From positions 1 through 64,000 of the forward strand of contig NZ_MBLO01000080.1 of NCBI RefSeq assembly GCF_001854805.1: a DNA stretch of 64,000 nt, in the 5' to 3' direction. A model generated the notes under the pieces. The model ran no database searches. It had not been told where the DNA came from and saw only the letters and a program-made list of their open reading frames with translations. Of this stretch, positions 9,014 through 18,360 are shown piece by piece (the first letter of the stretch is position 1; each line of letters begins with the position of its first letter). The position numbers and the translations under genes were made by a program. The DNA is from Pseudofrankia coriaricola. GTDB taxonomy: Bacteria; Actinomycetota; Actinomycetes; Frankiales; Frankiaceae.

Positions 9014-9256
9014 CCGGCAACGGGGAGCAGACCAGCCAGCCAGGAAAGCGCGGCGGCACGCGTCGACGAACGCCGAGTGATCAACGCCACAATGCTGGCG
9101 TGGTCGCCATAAGCCCTGGTCCCGGGACCAGGGGCCCGGAGCGGGCCCGGCCCCGGACCGCCTGTGCCGCACCTCGTCTGGCTAAGCTGCGGGTGCTTCT
9201 GGTCCTCCCGTAGACCGGTGGTGCGGACGACGCCCACGCGCGTGTACGGGGGCTGT

Positions 9257-9287
9257 ATCCATGCGTACGCAGCATCCATGCGTACGC
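9257..9287. promoter_or_regulatory. Two 14-bp direct repeats, each holding a palindrome, before the methyltransferase gene
   Basis: ATCCATGCGTACGC occurs at 9257-9270 and again at 9274-9287 (period 17). Each copy contains the self-complementary octamer GCGTACGC. They lie 24-54 bases before the GTG start at 9311. A tandem operator is the simplest reading. Confidence 0.5.
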
Positions 9288-9310
9288 GGCGAGTATGTCG
9301 GAGGTCCTGC

Positions 9311-10156
9311 GTGACCGAGAGGCCCACACTCAGCTGGGACGGCGCGGTGGCCAAGGTCGACCCGGTTGAGCTGCGCACGGACGTTCCTCATTCGGCGCGC
9401 GTCTATGACTACTTCCTGGGCGGTAAGAACAACTATCCGGCCGACCGGGAGGCCGCCGAGCTCGTCCTGAAGTCGGGCCCCAACACGCGGATCTCCGCGC
9501 TGGCGAACCGGGCTTTCCTGCACCGCATCGCCCGCTACCTCGCCGGGACGGTCGGCGTTCGGCAGTTCCTCGACATCGGCACAGGCATCCCGACCTCCCC
9601 GAACCTGCACGAGATCGCGCAGGGAGTCACCGCGGATGCCCGAGTGGTCTACGCCGACCACGACCCGATCGTGCTGGCCCATGCCCGCGCCCTGCTCGTC
9701 GGGAAGCCCGAGGGCAGGACCGCGTACATCGACGCGGACCTGCGCGAGCCCGAGAAGATCCTCGGCTCGCCGACGTTGCTGGAGACGCTCGACCTCAGCG
9801 AGCCGGTCGCGCTCTCGGTCATCGCGATCCTGCACTTCATCCCGGACTCCGACGACCCGCTCGGCCTGATGCGCCGCTATCTCGACGCCCTCCCGTCGGG
9901 GAGCTTCCTGGCGATCACCCACGTCACCCCGGACTTCGCCCCGGAGGAGGCCAGGCAGGTCACGGAGATCTACCGGGCGCGGGGAATCCCCCTGCAGGCG
10001 CGTACCCGGGCCGAGGTCGGCCGTTTCTTCGACGGGCTGGAACTGGTCGAGCCGGGCGTCCAGGTCGTCCACCGTTGGCGGCCGGACGCCGGCACCGACC
10101 TCAGCGCCACCGACGCCCAGGTCAACCTCTACGGCGGCCTCGCGCGCAAGCGCTGA
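9311..10156 (+). CDS. SAM-dependent methyltransferase, DUF574 type
   Basis: 281 aa. The family signature is clear: SARVYDYFLGGKNNYPADRE near the start, FLDIGTGIPTSPNLHE (SAM-binding loop), VVYADHDPIVLAHARALL and VALSVIAILHFIPDSDDP. This family (PF04672, Methyltransf_19) is expanded in Frankia, Streptomyces and relatives; targets are mostly unknown. GGAGG at 9300-9304 fixes GTG 9311; an open frame reaching back to 9164 has a Cys/Arg-rich, non-family extension. The tandem palindromic repeats directly upstream suggest dedicated regulation. Confidence 0.85.
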   Translation: MTERPTLSWDGAVAKVDPVELRTDVPHSARVYDYFLGGKNNYPADREAAELVLKSGPNTRISALANRAFLHRIARYLAGTVGVRQFLDIGTGIPTSPNLHEIAQGVTADARVVYADHDPIVLAHARALLVGKPEGRTAYIDADLREPEKILGSPTLLETLDLSEPVALSVIAILHFIPDSDDPLGLMRRYLDALPSGSFLAITHVTPDFAPEEARQVTEIYRARGIPLQARTRAEVGRFFDGLELVEPGVQVVHRWRPDAGTDLSATDAQVNLYGGLARKR

Positions 10157-10165
10157 CATCAGGCG

Positions 10166-10810
10166 TCACCGGGTCTCGGCTCGGCCAGATCCTTCGAGGC
10201 CCCCCGCCAACAGGACGGCCAGGTCGGCCCAGGACCCGGCCGGGATCGCCCATGAGGGCACCGGCCTGGTCCCGGCCTCTTCCCGGGCGTCGCCCAGGAA
10301 CAGGTAGCGGTGCGGGACGGTCGTCATGTGGACCAGGACGTCGAGGCGGTCGTCGACGAAATGGGTGATGCCGAGGCGCGCACAGACCGGGGCCTTCTCA
10401 GGACGGCGGCGGACGAAGTGCAGGTTCGCCGGCGGGATTCCGGTGCGTTCGAAGAACTCGTGATGGGCCAGCCACGCGCGGGTGAGCGCGGCGATCTTCG
10501 GGCCGCATTTGGAGACGACGTGGACCCGGCCGGCAAAGGGGCCGGCGGTGAGTGCCGTGAGCGCATCGAACGCGCCGGCGACCGCCGGCGTCAGCATCGG
10601 CTGGGAGCCGAAGAACGAGGTGTCCTGGTCGTCGGCGGCCCGGCTCGTGAGCACCCCACCGACATCGACGCCGAGCATCGACGCCGACGCGGGCTCCGGA
10701 TACGGCACCGGCTGGGAATCGGTGAGACCAGCGCGACCCGGGGCGGCTGGTACCCGTCCGCCACCATCGGCAACTACTGCTTCTGTCGAGATTTCCATCA
10801 TTCTGGACAC
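10166..10810 (-). CDS. HAD-like hydrolase-fold protein
   Basis: 214 aa. LGVDVGGVLTSR resembles HAD motif I with the second Asp replaced by Gly (Asp-Val-Gly), HVVSKCGPKIAALT fits motif II (Ser), and GITHFVDDRLDVLVHM fits motif IV (Asp-Asp). Because the usual acid/base Asp is missing, it may be a phosphatase of altered mechanism or a non-catalytic binder. It follows the XRE/TPR regulator after 48 bases on the same strand and is probably cotranscribed with it. GTG 10810 is used; ATG codons three and four residues downstream are alternatives. Confidence 0.6.
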   Translation of the reverse strand: MSRMMEISTEAVVADGGGRVPAAPGRAGLTDSQPVPYPEPASASMLGVDVGGVLTSRAADDQDTSFFGSQPMLTPAVAGAFDALTALTAGPFAGRVHVVSKCGPKIAALTRAWLAHHEFFERTGIPPANLHFVRRRPEKAPVCARLGITHFVDDRLDVLVHMTTVPHRYLFLGDAREEAGTRPVPSWAIPAGSWADLAVLLAGGLEGSGRAETR

Positions 10811-10858
10811 TCAGGATAGCCACCGCACTTCCTTCGCGACGGGCAAGGTCAGCCGGCC

Positions 10859-12211
10859 TCAGCCGGCGGTGATCTCGGCAAGGTGCCGCTCAAGATCGCG
10901 GGCGGCGGGGACGGACACGTGCCGGCGCAGGCGGCGGCGGACCTCGTCGGCGCGCCGCGCGTTGCGCCGCGACCGGATGACCGTCAGCAACGGGACGGCC
11001 TGTGCGGCCAGCGCGCAGCCGGCGTCGACGTCGCCCAGGTCGATCTGCACGCCCGCGCGGCGCAGCAGGTACGTCGCCCGGTCGCGGGCCTTCTCAGCCG
11101 GGTGGGCCGCCTGCGCCTGGCTGAGCCATCCGTCGGCCGACAGCAGGTGGCCGAGGTCGACGTAGCAGCAGCCGACCTGGGCCTGGAACTCGGCCTCGTC
11201 GAAGTAGTACGCCCAGGCCGGCTCCTGCGTCGTCGCCTGGTCGAACGCGGCCTCGGCGACGGCGAGCTCGCGCATGCACGAGACCTGGTCGCCCAGCGCC
11301 GCGTGTGCCCGGGCCTTGCGCATGTGCAGCATCGCGCCGACCCGGCCGGTGATGCTGCCAGCCGTGCGCACGGCCGCCTCCGCCAGCCTGATCGCCTCGA
11401 CGGGCCGTGCGGAGTCGACGCACTGCAGCGACATGTTCTTCAGCACGTTCGCGCCGAGCGGGCGGTCACCGCCGACGTGCGCGGCGTGCAGCGCGGCCAC
11501 CCAGTAGCGTTGCGCACTCGTCAGGTAACCGGCGTCAAAGGAGACCCAGCCGGCGAACCGGGCGAGCTCGGCGGCCACGATGTGCAGCTCGCGGCCGATC
11601 CGTTCGGTGTAGCGGCCGCGGGCGAGCAGCTCCGCTACCACGCCCAGCTCCGCGTCGACGAGCCGGCGTACGCTCGCGCCGCCGAGCCGGTCGTCCATCA
11701 CCCGCAGGCTGGGAATGTTGTGCGCGATCTGGTGCACGATCTGCTCGTCGACGAGACCGCCGTCCAATGCGCCCGCCAGACGCGCCGGTTCCAGCTCCAG
11801 CCACTCGTCCGCGAGCGCGGCGACGCCGGAGCCGCTGATGGTCAGGAAGCCGCGACGGTCGGTCACCGCATCCTGGACGACGTCGGCCAGCGCGGTCAGG
11901 CTGCCGACCTGGGTCCAGGGGTAGTCAACGCGGACGTTGTCGCCGGTGGGCAGCCAGGACGGCCACGGATGGGACTCCAACCGCTCGGTGGGCACTCCCA
12001 GCTCCGTGGCCAGCGCCAGCTGGGACACCCGGTCGGGCACGACCCCGCGGTGCTCCCAGCGCCACACCTTCTGCCGCTCGGCGGCCATGTTCGCCTCGCC
12101 GAGGTCGCGGGCTCTCCTCGCGACGACCCGGGCGAGTTTCTGATAGGTCCAACCCCGCTGGGCACGGACGAACGTCAGCGGATGCGCGCATATCTGGACA
12201 TTCTCTGCCAT
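10859..12211 (-). CDS. HTH regulator with TPR-like C-terminal region
   Basis: 450 aa. The N-terminal helix-turn-helix is recognisable in FVRAQRGWTYQKLARVVARRA with QKVWRWEHRGVVPDRVSQLA, after which come several hundred residues of helical repeats (ALHAAHVGGDRPLGANVLKN, KARAHAALGDQVSCMRELAVAE). This is the actinobacterial XRE-like/TPR regulator type. GAGAGGAT precedes ATG 12211. It leads a probable two-gene operon with the HAD-like gene. An AT-rich inverted repeat lies about 440 bp upstream on the other side of an empty stretch. Confidence 0.75.
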   Translation of the reverse strand: MAENVQICAHPLTFVRAQRGWTYQKLARVVARRARDLGEANMAAERQKVWRWEHRGVVPDRVSQLALATELGVPTERLESHPWPSWLPTGDNVRVDYPWTQVGSLTALADVVQDAVTDRRGFLTISGSGVAALADEWLELEPARLAGALDGGLVDEQIVHQIAHNIPSLRVMDDRLGGASVRRLVDAELGVVAELLARGRYTERIGRELHIVAAELARFAGWVSFDAGYLTSAQRYWVAALHAAHVGGDRPLGANVLKNMSLQCVDSARPVEAIRLAEAAVRTAGSITGRVGAMLHMRKARAHAALGDQVSCMRELAVAEAAFDQATTQEPAWAYYFDEAEFQAQVGCCYVDLGHLLSADGWLSQAQAAHPAEKARDRATYLLRRAGVQIDLGDVDAGCALAAQAVPLLTVIRSRRNARRADEVRRRLRRHVSVPAARDLERHLAEITAG

Positions 12212-12691
12212 TGTCGGCGATCCTCTCGGGTTGCGGGCATGAACGCCCGGGAGACGACTGGGCCAGGGCGCTGGCAGGGCGCCCCCGCGACGATGGTCCG
12301 GCGCTGCAACGGGCAGCTCATGGGCCGCCCAGATCGGAAGTACTCGGCCAGTTGCACGGGTATAGGGACGGGATCTTTCTCGCCAGTCACCGAGCTATTC
12401 GGCGACCGCGGGACGGGCAACTCGATCTGCTGGTCACATCCGCTGGCCACGGCCGCGATTTCTCGTTGCCGCCACGCGTCGGGCCCGCCAGGTCTCACTC
12501 AGCTGTGGCAGCAACTGGCGTACCGGGCGCTGGCCGGCAACGCCCGTCCGTCAGCGCGAAACGGCCATCCGGCTTGTTTCAAATGGGCGTTGAACCAGAT
12601 ATAGATGAGGACTGCCACTGAAGCCTGGACGGCTTTCACGCGGGATTATGGCATGATATGTCCATAATATTCGAGGCGGGCGGTCCGTCGA
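12212..12691. other. Intergenic stretch with an AT-rich inverted repeat
   Basis: No credible gene is seen in this stretch between a leftward regulator and a leftward small membrane protein. Near its right end ATTATGG (12645-12651) and CCATAAT (12662-12668) form an inverted repeat with a 10-base spacer in a locally AT-rich patch, suitable as an operator or promoter. Confidence 0.4.
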
Positions 12692-13009
12692 CTATGGAGA
12701 AGGAGAAAAACCTTCCTCGACCGGAAATGTACCCCGGCTAAGGCATGGGATGGCCATGGAGCGGCTGTCAGGCGACGTCGGGAGGTAGCAGGAGGGACGC
12801 CACGGCTCGGTGGGCCGAGGCGCATGGACCGCGCAGGGCTCGGCCGTCATCCCAGCCATGACCACAGTCGGGACAGCGTCGGGAATGACGGCCAGGACAC
12901 GGGCCGTCTTGGCGGTCCGCCGGAGTCGGCGCGCGGTGGTCGCCGAGCCGGCGGCCGCCGCGGCCGCGAGGGCCAGGGCGGCCAGAGCGAGGATGACGGC
13001 AGCCAGCAT
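12692..13009 (-). CDS. Small single-TM membrane protein, unrecognised
   Basis: 105 aa from ATG 13009. GGGAGG at 13015-13020 is well placed for this start. Residues 1-20 (MLAAVILALAALALAAAAAA) are one strongly hydrophobic, Ala-rich helix, then comes a basic stretch TTARRLRRTAKTARV. The rest is Pro/Ser/Arg-rich and weakly coding-like, so the true C-terminus is uncertain. It has no close neighbour to suggest a role. Confidence 0.4.
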   Translation of the reverse strand: MLAAVILALAALALAAAAAAGSATTARRLRRTAKTARVLAVIPDAVPTVVMAGMTAEPCAVHAPRPTEPWRPSCYLPTSPDSRSMAIPCLSRGTFPVEEGFSPSP

Positions 13010-13020
13010 GCATGCCTCCC

Positions 13021-13809
13021 AAGACAGGGAGGGCGGGGGACGATGTCCCCCCGCCTTCACCCGGACCCGTCATGCGCGCCGAAAGCTTCGGCGGGCCTGA
13101 TCACAACCTCGTTGTAGCGATCTGTCTGCGGACAGTACGCCCGTGCAGACGCCTTTGCATACGCCAGGACACACTTGGCCCACGATCAGCCCATTGGACT
13201 CCGGAAGACTGGCTACAGTTGGTCGACCGGTGGATTTCAAACTGATACACAACGATGCAGGTGAGCGATCCACCAGCCGGCCAGATCTGGCACTTCGGAC
13301 GCCCGCCATTCGATCTGCGCCGGGCGTCACAGCCGGTCGATGTGGTGATCAATAACTGTCATCGGGGCGCCGGCGGGAAATTCCCAGGTCCGCGAGGCTC
13401 CGCGAGTCGAGCTTCGGCCCGTGATCTTGCCCTCTGCGGCTCGCGTGGCTTGTGGCGTGTCACAATTCGATCTGTTGGTGCGGACCCAGATTTCATCACC
13501 AGTCGACCCAGAATCTTTCGCACCTGGGCCGAGTGTGACCGTGTGATTCCTTCCGCCCCTTGCCGATGTCGAATTCGCCGGGCCGCGCCGCGCTTGCTCG
13601 CCACTCAGTGACACGCCACAGGGCAGGCCCATCGCGACCTCCAGCGGAGGCCCGGTGAGCACATCAACCCCCATCCGCGATACCTCACGGCAGTGACGGC
13701 GGGACAAGAAGTGCTATGGGCGGCAGAGCGGGCATGTCGCGGTCAGGGCCGGCAACAGGACAACGAGGTCCGAACGGACGAGAACACGACGAAGCCCGGG
13801 GAGGAAGCT
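13021..13809. other. Stretch without a supported gene
   Basis: About 790 bases with short, mutually overlapping frames on both strands and no ribosome sites or family motifs. Base composition is more mixed than in flanking genes. It may be an eroded region. Confidence 0.4.
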
Positions 13810-13941
13810 ATGAGGATGCTGCGGAGGCTCCGTCATGAGGCCCGGCGTGACGTGAACGCGGCCGACCGGTCAGCGGCACGGGGTCCGCGGCGGCTGCGCC
13901 GGCGGTCGCGGACCCGCTCGACGACGAGCGCCCGCTACTGA
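13810..13941 (+). CDS. 43-aa arginine-rich peptide
   Basis: ATG 13810 follows a good ribosome site (GGGGAGGAAGCT). The product has 14 or more Arg residues (RMLRRLRHEARRDVNAADRS, later RRLRRRSRTR) and ends 24 bases before an excellent terminator. Arg-rich low-complexity frames can arise by chance in GC-rich DNA, but the ribosome site and terminator make a small real gene reasonable. Function unknown. Confidence 0.4.
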   Translation: MRMLRRLRHEARRDVNAADRSAARGPRRLRRRSRTRSTTSARY

Positions 13942-13964
13942 CAGATCGCGGCGCCGGCCCGCAT

Positions 13965-14011
13965 TCGCTGCCTGCCCGCCCGCCACAGCGCGGCGGGCAG
14001 GCAGCGACTTT
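13965..14011 (+). terminator. Strong intrinsic terminator
   Basis: A perfect 16-bp stem (13965-13980 with 13992-14007) around an 11-base loop is followed by CTTTT. It ends the small Arg-rich frame and also separates it from the convergent operon ending at 14027. Confidence 0.8.
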
Positions 14012-14026
14012 TCCGGAGGGACAGGA

Positions 14027-15310
14027 CTACTGACGCGTAGCGCCTCTCTGGCGTCCTGTTGGCCGGGGTTTCGGGCTTGGATGGTCGACGAGGGCGTCGA
14101 GGCGGTCGAGGTCGCGGGTTCTGCCAGCTCTTTCGGCGAAGTCGCGCAGGTCTGCCACGGTTGGGGCTGGGACCGCCAAGGCCCTGGCGATGGGAATGAA
14201 ACGCTGACGCAGGTCGTCGAACGTCCCGACATCGGGCGTTCTGGTGATGGCGAGGGCACGTTCTCGGATCGCCTGACGGCGGACGCCGGCATCGTCGCAC
14301 CACAGCTGGGCAAAATGGTGCTCGCGTAGCTCGTACGACCCGACCCGCGACAGTGACAGCTGCGGCGAGACAGGGCCAAAACATTTCGCCGGCAGCGTGA
14401 TGCGCCACTGGCCGTCGCCCTGCCTGGTCGGCACCGCGGGTCCGACCGGCGATCTCTCGGCCCATTCGGACCAGATCCTTGCCGGATCCCCCACACCCTC
14501 GGCCTCGATCAGGTCCCCGACCCGGTGGACCTGCGCGATGACCTTGCCGAACAGGTCGTCCGGCTCCTCGGCGAGCGCGGTGTAGACGAGCACGCCATGT
14601 CTCTCGGTCTCGACCAGGTAGACCGGCAGGAACGCGTTACCCACCGCCGTGATGCGCAGGTCGGTCAGGAGTCCAGGCAGGTTGAACGCCGCCCGGTCCG
14701 GGTGGGCCGCCAGCTGCTGGAAGGCGGCGGGGTTGAACGGGGTCGCGTCGAAGAACGACAGGAACCTCGACCCGCCTCGCAGCCGTTCCGGGGGGACCTC
14801 CGGCGTCGGCAGGACGGTGACATTGCCGTGGTAGTAGGCACGCGGGAGAGCCCAGGACGTCCGCTGTTCGAACAGAAGCAGCAGGCGGCTCTCCTTCCAC
14901 TCGTACCGGATATCTTTTTCCCAGGAACGCCGGCCGAGGCCGGTCAGCGTCAGCCGGTCCCCGTCGACGTGAACGTGGTCGATGATCCGGAGGAACTCGA
15001 CGCACCGCTGGACCAGGCTCTCCGGCAGGGCGAGGAACCAGGCAACGTCGGCGAGCCGTTCGATGCGTCCTTCGGCGAGCGCGCGGACGACGAAGTGGTC
15101 GATGATCTCGTACGCCTGCTCGTCGCACACGCGCGCCGTGGTCTCCACCTGGTGAAGCGGCCAGAGGACCGGGAACAGGCGCAGCGGCCGGACTCCGGGG
15201 AGGGTGACGACGTGCTCGACGGCGCGGCGGGCCGGGTAGATGACCGGTCCCGAACCAGCCGTCACCCTGTTCCCGGTGTTTCCGAAGTCCGCGCTGGCGG
15301 CGGGGCTCAC
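14027..15310 (-). CDS. Unrecognised protein, third gene of the TIR/helicase operon
   Basis: 427 aa. I do not recognise the family. Near residues 60-120 the helix-rich segment AYEIIDHFVVRALAEGRIER with LADVAWFLALPESLVQRCVE looks like a winged-helix DNA-binding module, followed by HVDGDRLTLTGLGRRSWEKD. The middle (FLPVYLVETERHGVLVYTAL) is mixed alpha/beta. There is no signal peptide or membrane helix. GTG 15310 overlaps the helicase stop as GTGA, so translation is coupled to it. It is most likely a partner (recognition, adaptor or effector) of the helicase and TIR protein. Its C-terminus is followed by a shared terminator hairpin. Confidence 0.7.
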   Translation of the reverse strand: MSPAASADFGNTGNRVTAGSGPVIYPARRAVEHVVTLPGVRPLRLFPVLWPLHQVETTARVCDEQAYEIIDHFVVRALAEGRIERLADVAWFLALPESLVQRCVEFLRIIDHVHVDGDRLTLTGLGRRSWEKDIRYEWKESRLLLLFEQRTSWALPRAYYHGNVTVLPTPEVPPERLRGGSRFLSFFDATPFNPAAFQQLAAHPDRAAFNLPGLLTDLRITAVGNAFLPVYLVETERHGVLVYTALAEEPDDLFGKVIAQVHRVGDLIEAEGVGDPARIWSEWAERSPVGPAVPTRQGDGQWRITLPAKCFGPVSPQLSLSRVGSYELREHHFAQLWCDDAGVRRQAIRERALAITRTPDVGTFDDLRQRFIPIARALAVPAPTVADLRDFAERAGRTRDLDRLDALVDHPSPKPRPTGRQRGATRQ

Positions 15311-18300
15311 GGCTGGCCTCGCAGAAGCTTCTCGATCTCGGCCGACGGCCGGATCTCGCCGTGTTGCCGCAAGTGGCCCATCATGGTCTCCATCAGCTCG
15401 CGGAAGCCGGAATCAGTGGCGGAGCAGAGCGTCAGCAGATCGCCGACCATGACCAGCTGCCGCCTTGCCCGGGACACGGCGACGTTGATCCTGCGCAGTT
15501 CGGTGAGAAATCCGACCGAGCCCCTGCCGTTGCTTCGGGTGAAGCCGTAGACGATCAGGTCGCGTTCCCCGCCCTGGAACGAGTCGACCGTCCCGATGTT
15601 GTCCGCGACCTTCGCCGGGTCACCCAACGCTCCGCTTAGCAGCTCTCCGATTCGCCTCGCCTGCGCCTTGTAGGGCACGATGACCGCCCAGTCCCGGTAC
15701 CAACCAACCGCTCGGCCCACCAGCAGGGCGATCAGCTCGGCCTCGAACGTGTTGATGTAGCCCGGTTGGCGCGCGGTCTCCCGCTCCGTGCGGCCTGGCG
15801 ACTCCTCTCGCCGCTGACTCGACGGCCGATCGGAGGTGTCGATCATCGCGAAGGGTGCGCCGAACACCGGGCCGCCGCGGACGCCGTCATGCTTGGTCAT
15901 CAGACGGCCCTGGTAGAAGGCACCGGAGACGAACCGGCCAAGCTCCTCCGGCATCCGCCGCTGGAGGTTGAGCTCGACGTAGTTGGCGCCCGTAGCCGCG
16001 GCGTCAGGTACCAGCAGCTCGAAGCCGCTGGCGCGCAGCAGGTCGCTTGTCCGCGCGACGACGTGCGGCGGGTGCTGGCCGTTCGCGCGCAGGCGGTCGG
16101 CCCACCCCCGCAGCTCCTCGTCCAGATATGGCGGGAGCTGGTGCTGGTCGCCGACCAGCACCGACCGGCGGGCCCGGACCATCGGCACGATCAGGTTCGG
16201 CGTCGAGATCTGGCCGGCCTCGTCGATCAGCGCGACGTCGAAGATCAGGCCGCTCAGCAGTGGGCTGGTGGCGGTGCCAATGCAGGTGGCGGCGACCACG
16301 TCGGCATAGCGCACCAGCTCACGTTGGATCTCCGCCTCGGTGTTCGCCGCCTGGGCATGCCATTCGTCGAGCAGCCTGGCCCGATCGGCCATGGTCTCGA
16401 CCGCGTCGGCTGCCCAGGTCCGGAACCGTGCCCACTGTTCCCCGTCGGTCGGGTCGTCCTTCCAGATCCCGATCGCGGGTTCCGCGGCCGTCCGTACCGC
16501 GCTCCTGAGGATCTGGGCGGCCCGCTGGCATTCCTGGTAACACTCGCGGCGCGCGGCGACAAGACGGTCGCGTTCGCGCGGGAGGGCCGCATACGCGGGG
16601 CTGGCGGCGAGGAGCGCCGTCGCCTGCGCGTGGAGGGCCTCGACGGTCGCGGCCGCGTCGGTCGATGCCCGCTCGACGGCGGAGATATCAGCCCGCAGCG
16701 CCTCGACGTGTCGGCGCAGCCGCGCCAGGCACCAGCGCCGGAACCTGGCGAGAAGCCGCCACCAGGCAGGCGGGCCGGCGGGCGCGCCGGCCTCCCGTCG
16801 GGCCAGCTCGGTGACGGCGTGCTCCAGGTCCGCGCCGAGCTGGTGGCGCCGGGATGCCGAGCGGGCGAGCTGGTCGGCGGCGGCCCGGCGGGAGGCGGCG
16901 AGCGGCGGCGACACCGTCTCGACCGCCCGGTCCAGCGCTTCCTCGGCGGCGGCCAGCCCCGCCTCCGCGGCGGCCGCGGCGGCCAGCCGGTCGCCGAGGA
17001 AGGCGAGCCACCGTCCGAAGGTCTCCCCCTCCGCCGTAAAGCCGGCGAGCTTGCCGCGAGGCTCGGCGGCCGCGAGGATCCTCACCCTCACGGCCTCGGC
17101 CAGGTTGTCCACGCTGTGTTCCCGGGCCGTGGCGGTCATCGAGTGCTCCGCGCCGACCCGCACCACGTTGATCTCCGGTGGCAGGTTCTCCAGCACGTTG
17201 TCGACCGCGCGATTGGTGTGCGACGTCACCAGGACTCGGCGGCCCTGGGCGACCAGAGCGGTGACAATCTCCGCGATGGTCCGCGTCTTGCCGGTGCCGG
17301 GCGGCCCGAGCACGAGCAGAACGTCCGGCACTTCCAAAGCTCGGGCGAACGCGTCTTTCTGGTGATCGTCAAGGTCTCGGCGGGGGGCCGCACCGAGATC
17401 CGGCTGATAGGGGGCGTACACGCCGTCGACCAACGTGTACAGCAAGTTCGGATTGGCCGACCCGCCAGCGGCCAGGGTCTTGATGGCGTCCAGCTGCGCC
17501 TGGGAAACCCGGTCGCTGACCGATCGCCGCAGCTCGCCTGAAGGAGAGGGAATCCGCTGGAAGTCCACCGCCTTCTCGAACCGGACGACCAGCTCGCTGT
17601 TGTCGATCCTGACCACCGTGCCGCGCAGCCGGTCGCCGCCGATGTCGACAAGTTCCACCGGCGCGTTGACGGTGACACCGGCGCGTCCCGGTCGGACCAG
17701 AGTGAACGCGTAGACCCCGCGACCGGAGTGGCGTTCCTCCCGCGTGGACCGCACCTCTTGGTAGAGAAGCGGCGGCGCGGCGGTCTGCCGCGCGATCTCG
17801 ATGTCCCGGTCCGCCTCGACCAGCTGACCGAGCACCTCGAGATACTCCCGGTGACGCTCGGGCAGCGACGACCGGACGGGCATGTCGGCCCGCGGTCCCA
17901 GCATCGACCAGTGGTAGGCGAGAATGTCCCAGTACGACGACCACCGCGGCGCGGCCGTCCCCGGCCTTCCCTGTATGTCCCGCACGTCGTGGAACGCGTG
18001 CCAGCCTGCCGGGCAGTGCAGCAACAGTGCGCCCAACGTGAGCTTGTCCTCTTGCCAGAAGGAACGCCGGGAGACGTAACCAAGTCTGTACGCATCGCCG
18101 TAGTTCGTCGGGTAGAGAAACGCGACGTATCGGCGGCCGTAGACGACGAGCCGCCCTTTGCCACCAGACTCAAGCCTGGCGGGCAGCGCGCCGTACGCCG
18201 ACAGTTCCGTGAGTTCGGCGATGAACGCCAGCGGCGCCTGCCCGAGTTCATCGATCGCCCTGGCGGACGGGACAACGGCCAGCGGGCCAGGCAGGGTGAC

Positions 18301-18360
18301 CCGAGCGCGGGTGCTGCTGGCCCCGGCTGCCGCGCCAGATCCCGGTGCCGGCCCGGTCAC
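15307..18360 (-). CDS. UPF1/DNA2-like superfamily 1 helicase (AAA_11/AAA_12 type)
   Basis: 1017 aa. P-loop GPPGTGKT is at about 352-359, Walker B VALIDEAGQI at about 710-719, motif III VGDQHQLPP near 737, the later motif TVDSFQGGERDLIVYGFTRS near 925 and motif VI INVAVSRAR near 957. All key residues are intact, predicting a nucleic-acid-dependent ATPase or helicase. The ~340-residue N-terminal region contains a beta-rich module (VVYGRRYVAFLYPTNYGDAY). A long helical insertion with coiled-coil character (about 450-690) separates the two halves of the first RecA domain. It starts at GTG 18360, overlapping the TIR gene as GTGA, and ends overlapping the next gene as GTGA. Related helicases occur in bacterial conflict systems next to TIR or other effectors. 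Confidence 0.85.
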   Translation of the reverse strand: MTGPAPGSGAAAGASSTRARVTLPGPLAVVPSARAIDELGQAPLAFIAELTELSAYGALPARLESGGKGRLVVYGRRYVAFLYPTNYGDAYRLGYVSRRSFWQEDKLTLGALLLHCPAGWHAFHDVRDIQGRPGTAAPRWSSYWDILAYHWSMLGPRADMPVRSSLPERHREYLEVLGQLVEADRDIEIARQTAAPPLLYQEVRSTREERHSGRGVYAFTLVRPGRAGVTVNAPVELVDIGGDRLRGTVVRIDNSELVVRFEKAVDFQRIPSPSGELRRSVSDRVSQAQLDAIKTLAAGGSANPNLLYTLVDGVYAPYQPDLGAAPRRDLDDHQKDAFARALEVPDVLLVLGPPGTGKTRTIAEIVTALVAQGRRVLVTSHTNRAVDNVLENLPPEINVVRVGAEHSMTATAREHSVDNLAEAVRVRILAAAEPRGKLAGFTAEGETFGRWLAFLGDRLAAAAAAEAGLAAAEEALDRAVETVSPPLAASRRAAADQLARSASRRHQLGADLEHAVTELARREAGAPAGPPAWWRLLARFRRWCLARLRRHVEALRADISAVERASTDAAATVEALHAQATALLAASPAYAALPRERDRLVAARRECYQECQRAAQILRSAVRTAAEPAIGIWKDDPTDGEQWARFRTWAADAVETMADRARLLDEWHAQAANTEAEIQRELVRYADVVAATCIGTATSPLLSGLIFDVALIDEAGQISTPNLIVPMVRARRSVLVGDQHQLPPYLDEELRGWADRLRANGQHPPHVVARTSDLLRASGFELLVPDAAATGANYVELNLQRRMPEELGRFVSGAFYQGRLMTKHDGVRGGPVFGAPFAMIDTSDRPSSQRREESPGRTERETARQPGYINTFEAELIALLVGRAVGWYRDWAVIVPYKAQARRIGELLSGALGDPAKVADNIGTVDSFQGGERDLIVYGFTRSNGRGSVGFLTELRRINVAVSRARRQLVMVGDLLTLCSATDSGFRELMETMMGHLRQHGEIRPSAEIEKLLRGQP

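Noticed and set aside
9164-9310. N-terminal extension of the DUF574 methyltransferase
   Set aside because: It would run through the tandem repeats and is Cys/Arg-rich; GGAGG sits correctly before GTG 9311.
10166-12211. XRE regulator plus HAD-like protein as a toxin-antitoxin pair
   Set aside because: The regulator is a large TPR-type protein and the HAD-like product has no toxin hallmark; a regulatory operon is the more economical reading.
12694-12741. A 15-codon plus-strand frame (MEKEKNLPRPEMYPG) after an AT-rich inverted repeat
   Set aside because: No ribosome site at proper spacing and antisense to the tail of a better-supported small membrane-protein gene; too short to support.
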